The notes beneath the pieces are model-generated. The model did no database searches, was not told where the DNA came from, and was given only the letters and a program-made list of their open reading frames with translations. A DNA stretch of 19,698 nucleotides from JAWOHX01 sp046484975 (GTDB taxonomy: Bacteria; Bacillota; Clostridia; DUPQ01): contig JAWOHX010000047.1 of the NCBI GenBank assembly GCA_046484975.1, positions 1 through 19,698 of the forward strand, read 5' to 3'. Shown one piece after another: positions 1 to 6,755 of this stretch; the stretch's first letter is position 1, and each line of letters starts with the position of its first letter. The position numbers and the translations under genes were made by a program.

Positions 1-68
<68 letters not shown>

Positions 69-207
69 AATATTTCTGAACCTGGCGGTTCATTTTTTAG
101 TTTGTCTTCATTACCATTTTTTGTCGATTCTCTCGAATCAACGGGATCCTCACTTTTAAAGTGCACTGTTTAATTTTCAAGGTTCATGGCCCTTCCAGTA
201 AAGGCGC
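69..207 (-). other. pre-16S rRNA leader
   Basis: This is the transcribed leader between rrn promoter P2 and the mature 16S end. On the minus strand it contains AACCTTGAAAATTAAACAG (166-184), a motif of the kind seen upstream of 16S and 23S genes in many Firmicutes, and a hairpin at 123-142 (GTTGATTC, loop GAGA, GAATCGAC, with one G-U pair and a GNRA-type tetraloop). The hairpin is followed by A residues, not U, in the rRNA sense, so it is a processing or antitermination structure and not a terminator. The exact roles are inferred from position. Confidence 0.6.
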
Positions 208-213
208 TTTACT

Positions 214-243
214 ATAATACCATTTTCATTCTTTTGATGTCAA
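214..243 (-). promoter_or_regulatory. rRNA promoter P2
   Basis: Minus-strand -35 TTGACA (238-243) and -10 TATTAT (214-219) are separated by 18 bases. This would start transcription near 207, about 140 bases before the mature 16S end, which is typical of the proximal promoter of a Firmicute rrn operon. Confidence 0.8.
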
Positions 244-291
244 GATGAATCCGATATTTCCAGTCCTTTGCCCCACCGGCAACCTTCATAA

Positions 292-320
292 ATATTAGCA
301 GAGGCACCGGGTGGTGTCAA
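292..320 (-). promoter_or_regulatory. rRNA promoter P1
   Basis: Minus-strand -35 TTGACA (315-320) and -10 TAATAT (292-297) have an exact 17-base spacer. With P2 it forms the tandem arrangement common for rRNA operons. Its -35 box lies only 27 bases past the whiA stop codon, and no terminator separates the two. Confidence 0.82.
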
Positions 321-347
321 GAGGATATTTTTTGATTTTCTGGAATC

Positions 348-1295
348 TCACTTTTTTCTGTTTTTTAGATTTTCCGCGATTTCTTCCATCTTTCTGAGTC
401 GATGATTGATTCCGGATTTCCCCAGTGCAGGGACCATCAGTTTACCCAGTTCCTGCAGGCTGGCATCCGGATGATTCATTCTTAGAAGTGCCACCGCCTG
501 CAGTTCCTGGGGAAGCGTTTCGATCCCCATCACTTTGTCAATCAGGCGGATGGCTTCCATTTGTCTGTATGCGGTGTTCACGGTCTTTCCCAGGTTGGCG
601 GTCTCGCAGTTCACCGCCCGGTTGACATGATTCCGCATGTCCTTGATGATGCGGACATTCTCATACTGCATCAAGGCATTGTGGGCCCCGATGACATTCA
701 GGAAGTCGACGATGTTCTCGGACTCCTTGATGTAACAGACATACATGTTCCTTCGAACGATGACCTTGCCCCTGATCCCGAATTTTCCCATCATCTTAAC
801 GATGTCTGTGATCTCTTTTTGGTTGGCTGAGACCATCTCAAGATGGTAGCCCTTCTCCGGCTGGGACAGGGATCCGCCGATCATGAAGGCTCCCCTCAGG
901 TAGGACCGGGTGCAACAATCATTTCCAGTGATGCTTTCAATGGGGTTATACAAACCGATTCCGTCTGCGACTTCCACCAGTCCCATGTCCCCCAGGGCCA
1001 TGCGGGTGGCAAACGAGCCTTTCATGACCAGGATATACAGGTTGTGTTTTTTCAGTTTCCTGCTTTTTTTCGTAATCACGCTGGGATGAAAATCAAAGGC
1101 ATGGATGGCGTTGATGAAAATCCTCCTGGCCAGGGAAGCGTTTTCTGTGGATAGACTCACCTGGTAATACCCGTCTTTCTGCAGGGACAAGCGCCCGCCA
1201 ATGCGGATGATGGCCGCCAGTTCGCACAGAAGACAGCACTTGTCGTCCAGCGAAATCCGGCTTATCTCGTCTTTGACCTGAGAAGAAAATGACAT
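348..1295 (-). CDS. whiA: DNA-binding protein WhiA
   Basis: Encodes 315 residues, the usual length of WhiA, a conserved Gram-positive protein tied to cell division and chromosome segregation (sporulation in Streptomyces). The N-terminal part is a degenerate LAGLIDADG homing-endonuclease fold, visible as SYLRGAFMIGGSLSQPEKGY. The C-terminal part is a helix-turn-helix region around PDASLQELGKLMVPALGKSG. The start at 1295 (MSFSSQVKDE) is chosen because it gives the family length, follows AGGGGAT at good spacing and lies 2 bases after the rapZ stop. The open frame upstream, to 1628, reads an antisense-like shadow through rapZ. It is the last gene of hprK-murB-rapZ-whiA. No Rho-independent terminator is visible before the rRNA promoters. 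Confidence 0.95.
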   Translation of the reverse strand: MSFSSQVKDEISRISLDDKCCLLCELAAIIRIGGRLSLQKDGYYQVSLSTENASLARRIFINAIHAFDFHPSVITKKSRKLKKHNLYILVMKGSFATRMALGDMGLVEVADGIGLYNPIESITGNDCCTRSYLRGAFMIGGSLSQPEKGYHLEMVSANQKEITDIVKMMGKFGIRGKVIVRRNMYVCYIKESENIVDFLNVIGAHNALMQYENVRIIKDMRNHVNRAVNCETANLGKTVNTAYRQMEAIRLIDKVMGIETLPQELQAVALLRMNHPDASLQELGKLMVPALGKSGINHRLRKMEEIAENLKNRKK

Positions 1296-1297
1296 GG

Positions 1298-2161
1298 CTA
1301 TCCCCTGGAATCCTTGTTGATGTCCCGGTGGTTGATGATGGCCCGATGGTTGTTTGCCATAAGCATGCTCCCCAACTTGTCCCCGATGGCAACGGACCGG
1401 TGCCTTCCCCCGGTGCAGCCAATTCCAATGACCAGCTGTGTCTTTCCTTCCCGAATGTAGTTGGGGAGGAGAAATTCCAGGAGTTCTGTGGTTTTCTCCA
1501 GGAATACCACTGTTTGCTCCTGCCGGAGGACGTACTCCTTCACTGTCTCGTTCTTTCCTGTCAGCTTCCTCATGGAAGAATTGTAGTAGGGATTCGGGAT
1601 GAAGCGCACGTCGAATATGATGTCGCATTCCAATGGGGTCCCGTACTTGTAGCCGAATGATATGACATTGACCATCAATGTCTCGTACTCCGACCCCTTG
1701 GACAAGAGGGCGGTCAGTTCCTCCCTCAGCTGCTTGGGAAGCAAGTCAGAGGAATCAATGATATAGTCAGATTTCTTTTTGATGCTTTCCAGTGTCTTTC
1801 GTTCCTTTTCTATGGCCTTTGCGATGTTGCCGTCCACTTCAAGGGGATGTTTCCTTCGGGTCTCCTTGTATCTTTTCAGCAGCACCTTGTCATTGGCTTC
1901 CAGAAAAATAATCTCATACTGGATATTAAGTTCACCCAATTCACACAGGGCCGGGAAAATGTCGGAAAGAAGCTCGCCGCCCCGGATATCCACCACCACC
2001 GCAACATTGTCCGATGTCCGGCTTTCATTGATGATCTGGGCGAACTTCGGGATCAGGCTTGGGGGTATGTTGTCAATGCAGTAGAATCCCATGTCTTCAA
2101 GTGTTTTGACAATGAGGCTTTTGCCTGCTCCCGACATCCCCGTGACGATATACAGTTTCAT
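1298..2161 (-). CDS. rapZ: RapZ/YvcJ family nucleotide-binding protein
   Basis: Encodes 287 residues, standard for the family. There is an N-terminal Walker A motif GMSGAGKS (residues 8-15), an IIDSSDL segment in the middle, and the family hallmark GIGCTGGRHRSV near the C terminus (about 246-257). In E. coli RapZ is an RNase adaptor controlling glmS through small RNAs; in Bacillus YvcJ binds and hydrolyses nucleotides and affects competence. Which role applies here cannot be told from sequence. It sits 4 bases after murB and 2 bases before whiA. In many Firmicutes yvcK (gluconeogenesis factor) lies between rapZ and whiA; here there is no room for it. Confidence 0.95.
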   Translation of the reverse strand: MKLYIVTGMSGAGKSLIVKTLEDMGFYCIDNIPPSLIPKFAQIINESRTSDNVAVVVDIRGGELLSDIFPALCELGELNIQYEIIFLEANDKVLLKRYKETRRKHPLEVDGNIAKAIEKERKTLESIKKKSDYIIDSSDLLPKQLREELTALLSKGSEYETLMVNVISFGYKYGTPLECDIIFDVRFIPNPYYNSSMRKLTGKNETVKEYVLRQEQTVVFLEKTTELLEFLLPNYIREGKTQLVIGIGCTGGRHRSVAIGDKLGSMLMANNHRAIINHRDINKDSRG

Positions 2162-2165
2162 ACTT

Positions 2166-3071
2166 TTACCATTCTCCGATGTACTTGATTTCCGTCTCCA
2201 GCAGGACCCCGAATTTATTATATACCCTGTCCGTGATATCGTCTATAAGGCGCTTGACATCCCCTGAGGTGGCATCCCCTTTCAGGTTCACGATGAAACC
2301 GGCATGCTTGTGAGACACCGCCGCCCCGTTCACGCAGTGGCCTTTCAGCTGGCACTCCTCGATGAGACGACCGGCGAAATACCCCTGGGGCCTTTTGAAA
2401 ACACTTCCTGCACTGGGTAAATCCAAGGGTTGGCTTTTCATTCTCCGACCGTTGAGATCCAGCATTCTGGTACGGATGGTTTCCTTGTCTCCTTCCTCCA
2501 GACGGAACACACTATTCAATATGATGCTTTCGCCGATGGAAAACACGCTTTTCCGATAACTGAATCCATGGTCTGCATTCCCGATGGAATGGATGCTCCC
2601 ATCCGGATCCATGTATGTGGTGGACACCAGGACATCCTTGATCTCCGGCCCATAGGCCCCGGCATTCATACATACACCTCCACCTGTGGTCCCCGGGATC
2701 CCTGAGGCGAATTCCAGCCCTTCCAGGCCATGCTCATACGCAGTCCTTGCCAGATGAGACAGCAGGGATCCAGCCTCTGCAGTCAGGGTCTTTCCCTCCA
2801 CGGTGATCCCGTCAAACCCTTTGGATATTTTGATGCAGATTCCGCGGATTCCCTTGTCGCTGACCAAGACGTTGGTGCAGTTTCCCAGTATGACAGGTTT
2901 GATTTTCTCTTGCCGGCAGAAGTCAACTGCCCGGCGGATGTCTTCCAGTGTTTTCGGCAGGACCATGATGTCACAGGAACCTCCTGTCCGGAAACTGGTA
3001 TGCCTGCTCATCGGTTCATCCGTCAGGATGAGTTCCTTTCCCATCGCATCATGCAAGCGGTCCAATAGCAT
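2166..3071 (-). CDS. murB: UDP-N-acetylenolpyruvoylglucosamine reductase MurB
   Basis: Encodes 301 residues. MurB is the FAD enzyme that uses NADPH to reduce UDP-GlcNAc-enolpyruvate to UDP-MurNAc, the second committed step of cytoplasmic peptidoglycan precursor synthesis. Visible signatures are SRHTSFRTGG (22-31), the FAD-binding GNCTNVLVSDKG (63-74), GIPGTTGGGVCMNAGAYG (124-141), the catalytic serine in AGSVFKRP (Ser223) and the C-terminal LETEI with the proton-relay glutamate (Glu294). SYRKSVF resembles the type II MurB pattern of Gram-positives. The start at 3071 is preferred over 3116 because it lies 1 base past the hprK stop with GGGGA upstream, and the 15 extra residues of the longer frame overlap hprK without similarity to MurB. 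Confidence 0.95.
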   Translation of the reverse strand: MLLDRLHDAMGKELILTDEPMSRHTSFRTGGSCDIMVLPKTLEDIRRAVDFCRQEKIKPVILGNCTNVLVSDKGIRGICIKISKGFDGITVEGKTLTAEAGSLLSHLARTAYEHGLEGLEFASGIPGTTGGGVCMNAGAYGPEIKDVLVSTTYMDPDGSIHSIGNADHGFSYRKSVFSIGESIILNSVFRLEEGDKETIRTRMLDLNGRRMKSQPLDLPSAGSVFKRPQGYFAGRLIEECQLKGHCVNGAAVSHKHAGFIVNLKGDATSGDVKRLIDDITDRVYNKFGVLLETEIKYIGEW

Positions 3072-3072
3072 A

Positions 3073-4005
3073 TCATTCCCCGCCGTTTTCCATAAATTTT
3101 TTCCCGACTCTCTCACTCATGACCTTGGCGGCATTGTAGCCCATGTTGATCTGACGGATATTCATGGCCGCCACTTCCACGATGATGGCCAGGTTTCTGC
3201 CCGGCCTCACCGGTATGGTCAGAGAGGGCACCTTGATACCAAGGAAATCCCGGTATTCCTCCACCAGCCCTAGACGTTCATAGTTCTTGCTCTCGTCCCA
3301 GAGTTCAAGGTTGATGGCCATGGTGATGTTATCCAGTTGCTTGATGGCTCCTACCCCGTAGAGGCTTTTGACGTCGATGATTCCGATGCCACGGAGTTCC
3401 ATGAAATAGCGGATGTCCGCCGGACTTGTCCCCAGCAGGGTCTTCTCACTGACTTTCCGGATTTCCACCACGTCATCAGCGATGAGGCGGTGTCCCCTTT
3501 TGACCAGTTCCAGGGCCGTCTCGCTCTTGCCCACACCGCTTTCACCGGTGATGAGGATGCCTTCTCCGTAGACCTCAAGGAGTTCCCCGTGAATGTTGAT
3601 CCGGTCTGCAAGCTCGATATTCAGGAAACTCACCAGGGAGGCCAGGAATCTGGATGTCATCTCATCCGTCCGCAGGATGGGCACCTTGTATTTCCTGGCG
3701 ACTTTGACGATTTCGTCATACACATGCTGTGTTCTGGATATGATGATGCAAGGCATGTGGCTGTGCATGAACCGATCCAGTTTCTTCAAGCGGGTCTGGT
3801 TGCCAAAGGTTTCAAGGTAAGACATCTCCATCTTGCCCAACAGCTGGATGCTCTCAGGGAAAAAGTTCCCCATATAACCGCTCAGCTGGAGCCCCGGGCG
3901 GTGAACCTCCACGATGGTCACTTTCTTATCCTTGATGTTCTCAGGGGCATATATCACTTCCAGGTTGAATTTTTCCACGATATTCAAAACATCTACACTG
4001 TACAT
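3073..4005 (-). CDS. hprK: HPr kinase/phosphorylase
   Basis: Encodes 310 residues, the normal length. HprK phosphorylates and dephosphorylates Ser46 of HPr, setting carbon catabolite repression in Firmicutes. Seen are the N-terminal regulatory domain (residues 1-130), a catalytic-region His139 in NIHGELLEVYG, the P-loop GESGVGKS (154-161), GHRLIADD (171-178) and the family signature MELRGIGIIDVKSLYG (202-217). The start at 4005 has AGGTGA upstream and gives the family N terminus (MYSVDVLNIVEKFNLEVI). The alternatives at 4065 (TTG) and 4038 lie inside the promoter found at 4037-4065. First gene of an operon with murB, rapZ and whiA. Confidence 0.95.
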   Translation of the reverse strand: MYSVDVLNIVEKFNLEVIYAPENIKDKKVTIVEVHRPGLQLSGYMGNFFPESIQLLGKMEMSYLETFGNQTRLKKLDRFMHSHMPCIIISRTQHVYDEIVKVARKYKVPILRTDEMTSRFLASLVSFLNIELADRINIHGELLEVYGEGILITGESGVGKSETALELVKRGHRLIADDVVEIRKVSEKTLLGTSPADIRYFMELRGIGIIDVKSLYGVGAIKQLDNITMAINLELWDESKNYERLGLVEEYRDFLGIKVPSLTIPVRPGRNLAIIVEVAAMNIRQINMGYNAAKVMSERVGKKFMENGGE

Positions 4006-4036
4006 CGCATCACCTGCATCCTCAAATATATCTCCC

Positions 4037-4065
4037 ATTATATCATGTATGATTTTCACAGACAA
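4037..4065 (-). promoter_or_regulatory. sigma-A promoter of hprK-murB-rapZ-whiA
   Basis: Minus strand: -35 TTGTCT (4060-4065), 17-base spacer, -10 TATAAT (4037-4042) preceded by TGA, an extended -10 (TGnTATAAT). Transcription would begin near 4030, leaving a 5' leader of about 25 bases to the chosen hprK start. The -35 overlaps the T-tract of the groEL terminator. Confidence 0.75.
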
Positions 4066-4094
4066 AAAAAAGAGCCAGGCTCTTCACCTGGCTC
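4064..4094 (-). terminator. Rho-independent terminator after groEL
   Basis: Six bases after the groEL stop, the minus strand forms a perfect 8-bp stem GAGCCAGG / CCTGGCTC with a 7-base loop, followed by eight T residues (4064-4071). It separates groESL from the hprK operon. Confidence 0.92.
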
Positions 4095-4100
4095 CATCTG

Positions 4101-5732
4101 TTACATCATTCCGGGCATTCCACCGTGGCCGCCGCCCATCGGCATTTCCTTTTCCTTTTCAGGAATATCTGCCACAAGGCTTTCCGTGGTCAGCACCATA
4201 GCCGCGATGCTTGCTGCATTCTGAAGGGCCGACCTGGTGACCTTTGCCGGGTCCACGATTCCCTTTTCAATCATATCCACATAAGATTCCGTAAGGACAT
4301 CATATCCGATACCTTTTTTCTCACTCTTGATGTTGTTGATAATGACGGATCCCTCGACCCCTGCGTTCTGTGCAATCTGCCTCATGGGTTCTTCCAAGGT
4401 CTTCACGATGATGGCAGCTCCTGTTTTCGCATCTCCTGTCAGTCCATCCATGACCTTGCGCACCTTTTCCTGAACGTTGATGTACGCAGTGCCGCCTCCG
4501 GAAACGATTCCCTCTTCCACAGCAGCCCTGGTTGCGGAAAGGGCATCCTCGATCCTGTGCTTCTTCTCCTTCATCTCCACTTCCGTCGCAGCGCCAACCT
4601 GGATGACGGCCACTCCGCCGGAAAGCTTCGCAAGCCTCTCCTGGAGTTTTTCCTTGTCGAAATCAGAGGTTGTTTCCTCGATCTGTGCTTTGATGGAAGC
4701 GATTCTGTTCTTGATTTCCCCAGGGTCGCCAGCGCCATCCACGATGATGGTGTTTTCCTTCTGCACTTTCACCTGTCTTGCTTTTCCAAGCATCTCCACG
4801 GTGGCGTCCTTGAGCTCAAGGCCGACTTCCTCACTGATGACCTGTCCACCGGTCAAAACGGCGATATCCTGCAGCATGGCTTTGCGTCTGTCTCCGAATC
4901 CGGGAGCTTTGACAGCCGTGCAGCTGAAGGTGCCTCTTAGTTTATTGACAACCAATGTGGCCAGGGCTTCTCCTTCGACATCCTCTGCGATGATGACTAG
5001 TTTCTTGCCCTGTTGTACGATCTGTTCCAGCACAGGAAGGATTTCTTGCACATTGGTGATTTTCTTGTCCGTGATGAGGATATACGGGTCTTCCATGATG
5101 GCTTCCATTTTTTCCGTGTCAGTCACCATGTATGGAGAAAGATATCCCCTGTCGAATTGCATGCCTTCCACGACCTCGAGGCTGGTTCCCATGGTCTTGG
5201 ATTCCTCGACTGTGATGACTCCGTCTTTGCTGACCTTTTCCATGGCCTCGGCAATCAATGCACCGATTTCCTCATCATTGGCTGAAATGGCAGCAACCCT
5301 TGTGATGTCTTCTTTTCCCTTGATTTTCTGACTGATTTCAGAAATTCCTTCCACAGCGGCAGCGACTGCCTTCTCGATGCCCTTTTTCAGGATCATGGGA
5401 TTGGCTCCCGCTGCGATGTTCCTCAATCCTTCCCTGACCATTGCCTGGGCCAGCAACGTGGCTGTGGTGGTTCCGTCCCCTGCCACGTCATTGGTCTTCG
5501 TGGCGACTTCCTTGAGCAACTGTGCACCCATGTTTTCAAACGGGTCCTCCAGCTCAATTTCCTTTGCGATGGTGACACCGTCATTTGTGATGACCGGTGA
5601 TCCGAATTTCTTGTCCAGGACCACATTCCTGCCTTTCGGCCCAAGTGTGATCTTCACGGTATTTGCCAGTTTGTTGACGCCTTTTTCCAAGGCTTCCCTG
5701 GCTTCAATTCCATATAATATCTGCTTTGCCAT
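4101..5732 (-). CDS. groEL: 60 kDa chaperonin GroEL
   Basis: Encodes 543 residues, full length. GroEL forms the ATP-driven double-ring folding chamber that works with GroES in the cytoplasm. Typical segments are the ATP-site region LGPKGRNVVLDKKFGSP and NDGVTIAKEIELEDPFENMGA, GDGTTTATLLAQ, the apical GYLSPYMVTDTEKME, the signature AAVEEGIVSGGGTAY (near residue 405), and the flexible Gly/Met-rich tail GGGHGGMPGMM. The signature has Ser where many homologues have Pro or Ala before GGG. The gene follows groES by 24 bases and has AAGGAGG plus a nearer AGAGG ahead of its ATG. It is co-transcribed with groES under CIRCE/HrcA control and ends at a strong terminator. Confidence 0.99.
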   Translation of the reverse strand: MAKQILYGIEAREALEKGVNKLANTVKITLGPKGRNVVLDKKFGSPVITNDGVTIAKEIELEDPFENMGAQLLKEVATKTNDVAGDGTTTATLLAQAMVREGLRNIAAGANPMILKKGIEKAVAAAVEGISEISQKIKGKEDITRVAAISANDEEIGALIAEAMEKVSKDGVITVEESKTMGTSLEVVEGMQFDRGYLSPYMVTDTEKMEAIMEDPYILITDKKITNVQEILPVLEQIVQQGKKLVIIAEDVEGEALATLVVNKLRGTFSCTAVKAPGFGDRRKAMLQDIAVLTGGQVISEEVGLELKDATVEMLGKARQVKVQKENTIIVDGAGDPGEIKNRIASIKAQIEETTSDFDKEKLQERLAKLSGGVAVIQVGAATEVEMKEKKHRIEDALSATRAAVEEGIVSGGGTAYINVQEKVRKVMDGLTGDAKTGAAIIVKTLEEPMRQIAQNAGVEGSVIINNIKSEKKGIGYDVLTESYVDMIEKGIVDPAKVTRSALQNAASIAAMVLTTESLVADIPEKEKEMPMGGGHGGMPGMM

Positions 5733-5756
5733 AAATAATCCTCTCCTCCTTCGTCA

Positions 5757-6041
5757 TCATTCCACTACAGCAAGGACATCACTCTGTTTGAGTATGGTGT
5801 ATTCCACGCCGTCGATTTTCACTTCAGTGCCTGCGTATTTGCTGATGAGCACCTTGTCTCCTGCTTTGAGTTCCATCTCCACTTTTTGACCGTCCACATA
5901 TCCACCTGGTCCCACTGCAATGACTTCCGCCACCTGGGGCTTTTCTTTCGCGGATCCTGGAAGGACAATCCCGCTTTTCGTGGTTTCTTCGGTTTCGAGC
6001 ATTTTTATAACAACTCTTTCACCCAAAGGTTTTATCACCAT
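5757..6041 (-). CDS. groES: 10 kDa co-chaperonin GroES
   Basis: Encodes 94 residues, the standard length. The N-terminal KPLGERVVIKMLETEETTKSGIVLP matches the GroES fold, with the mobile loop (about residues 17-32) that docks on GroEL. GDKVLISKYAGTEVKIDG is the conserved C-terminal barrel segment. The start ATG at 6041 follows AGGAGGG. It is the first gene of the bicistronic groES-groEL operon, and a perfect CIRCE operator lies 28 bases upstream of its start codon. Confidence 0.98.
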   Translation of the reverse strand: MVIKPLGERVVIKMLETEETTKSGIVLPGSAKEKPQVAEVIAVGPGGYVDGQKVEMELKAGDKVLISKYAGTEVKIDGVEYTILKQSDVLAVVE

Positions 6042-6069
6042 AAAACAACCCTCCTATAAATATTTTTTA

Positions 6070-6096
6070 TTAGCACTCTAATTGCTTGAGTGCTAA
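6070..6096 (-). promoter_or_regulatory. CIRCE element (HrcA operator)
   Basis: An exact match to the consensus TTAGCACTC-N9-GAGTGCTAA, with 9-bp arms at 6070-6078 and 6088-6096. It lies at or just after the predicted transcription start of groES-groEL. HrcA binds CIRCE to repress chaperone genes until heat shock. The element is symmetrical; it is listed on the strand of the genes it controls. Confidence 0.97.
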
Positions 6097-6100
6097 TGAT

Positions 6101-6129
6101 ATGATAATACACACCCAATTTACATTCAA
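6101..6129 (-). promoter_or_regulatory. sigma-A promoter of groES-groEL
   Basis: Minus strand: -35 TTGAAT (6124-6129), 17-base spacer, -10 TATCAT (6101-6106). Transcription would start at about 6094, inside CIRCE, which is the usual geometry for HrcA repression. An overlapping TATTAT nearer the -35 is an alternative -10, but its spacing would be only 14. Confidence 0.68.
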
Positions 6130-6258
6130 ATGTATCTTTATACCATATTATCGCTCCTGGGATGATTGAAAGGATTTAGGGGCATCCTTGATTGAATTTT
6201 CTCTGTTTTTCTTTCATTTTCTCCATATTTCGAATATCCGGCATCATATATGGAAAAT

Positions 6259-6292
6259 AAAAAAGACGCACCCTGCTGGTGCGCCTTTTTTT
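6259..6292 (-). terminator. Terminator after the 76-residue membrane protein gene (possibly bidirectional)
   Basis: A hairpin with arms GACGCACC (6265-6272) and GGTGCGCC (6278-6285), a 5-base loop and one mismatch is flanked by six A residues on one side and seven T residues on the other. It can therefore terminate transcription from either direction. It lies 13 bases past the stop of the small membrane protein gene. Confidence 0.85.
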
Positions 6293-6305
6293 ATCAGTAT
6301 GCTGT

Positions 6306-6536
6306 TCAGTCGATTCTCAATGCCTCGACCCTTGCCTTGGTTTTCAGCTGGTTTCCCCAGACAATCCCGGATATGCCGGGGATGTAAAGCAACCCGCTGA
6401 TGATGAAATATATGCCCCATGGCCAGCCTTCCCTGACATACACTATCAGAATGAAAAACCCGAATGTCATGACGGCAAAAGCCAATGATGCTAACACAAT
6501 AGAAATTTTTAAAACTAAATTATAGTCTACTTTCAT
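6306..6536 (-). CDS. Small two-helix membrane protein, unknown function
   Basis: Encodes 76 residues that I do not recognise as a named family. Two hydrophobic stretches, about residues 8-33 and 38-60, predict two transmembrane helices joined by a short loop containing REGWPWG. The C-terminal tail is charged (LKTKARVEALRID). Evidence for a real gene is strong: a textbook AAGGAGG ribosome binding site 8 bases before the ATG, a consensus promoter (6573-6602), a terminator right after the stop, and composition like a protein rather than a shadow. It forms its own single-gene transcription unit between groESL and the AT-rich island. A 17-bp palindrome covers its -35 box, suggesting repression by an unidentified dimeric regulator. 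Confidence 0.82.
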   Translation of the reverse strand: MKVDYNLVLKISIVLASLAFAVMTFGFFILIVYVREGWPWGIYFIISGLLYIPGISGIVWGNQLKTKARVEALRID

Positions 6537-6572
6537 CAGGAACTCCTCCTTGGTCGTATAAAGTCTACATGA

Positions 6573-6602
6573 ATTATAACAAACCCATTATTCCATTGTC
6601 AA
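6573..6602 (-). promoter_or_regulatory. Consensus sigma-A promoter of the small membrane protein gene
   Basis: Minus strand: perfect -35 TTGACA (6597-6602) and perfect -10 TATAAT (6573-6578), with an 18-base spacer. The start point would be near 6566, about 30 bases before the ATG. The -35 lies inside the palindrome at 6591-6607. Confidence 0.82.
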
Positions 6603-6607
6603 TGGAA
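6591..6607. promoter_or_regulatory. 17-bp perfect palindrome, candidate operator
   Basis: TTCCATTG-T-CAATGGAA has 8-bp arms without a mismatch around a single central base. It covers the -35 of the leftward promoter (6573-6602) and directly abuts the -35 of a rightward promoter-like sequence at 6608-6636. The position and symmetry suit an operator for a dimeric repressor acting on both promoters. The regulator is unknown. Confidence 0.55.
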
Positions 6608-6636
6608 TTGCCGCCCCCAGGACAAGTTTGTATAAT
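6608..6636 (+). promoter_or_regulatory. Possible rightward promoter
   Basis: Plus strand: TTGCCG (6608-6613), 17-base spacer, perfect TATAAT (6631-6636). It points away from the small membrane protein gene and toward the degenerate transposase fragment, with no intact gene downstream on that strand. It may be the relic promoter of the insertion sequence or may make an untranslated RNA. Confidence 0.4.
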
Positions 6637-6724
6637 GTGTATAACTGGCGTGCGAAAAATTATATAAAATGAATATGTCTTTGCTCAGTTGCACTAAAAA
6701 ACGAACAAATTCATGGGATGATTT

Positions 6725-6743
6725 CAGAACATGAAATGTTCTG
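6725..6743 (+). repeat. Perfect inverted repeat ahead of the transposase relic
   Basis: CAGAACAT-GAA-ATGTTCTG has 8-bp perfect arms and a 3-base loop. It lies 12 bases upstream of the ATG of the relic reading frame on the plus strand. It could be an operator or a hairpin in the leader; no T-tract follows, so it is not a terminator. Confidence 0.5.
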
Positions 6744-6755
6744 GAAGTAAATATT

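Noticed and set aside
123..142. Hairpin before the 16S gene as a Rho-independent terminator
   Set aside because: In the rRNA sense it is followed by A residues, not U, and lies within the transcribed leader.
1296..1628. N-terminal extension of whiA to 426 residues
   Set aside because: The extra residues read rapZ in another frame, and the family length and ribosome binding site support 1295.
4006..4065. Longer hprK starting at TTG 4065
   Set aside because: The extension covers the promoter -35/-10 and the groEL terminator tail and would give an N terminus not seen in HprK.
4477..5331. Plus-strand open frame opposite groEL
   Set aside because: It is Ser/Thr-rich, low-complexity antisense of a highly conserved gene with no supporting signals.
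6669..6734. 21-codon plus-strand open frame in the AT-rich island
   Set aside because: It has no ribosome binding site, no similarity I recognise, and ends inside the inverted repeat.
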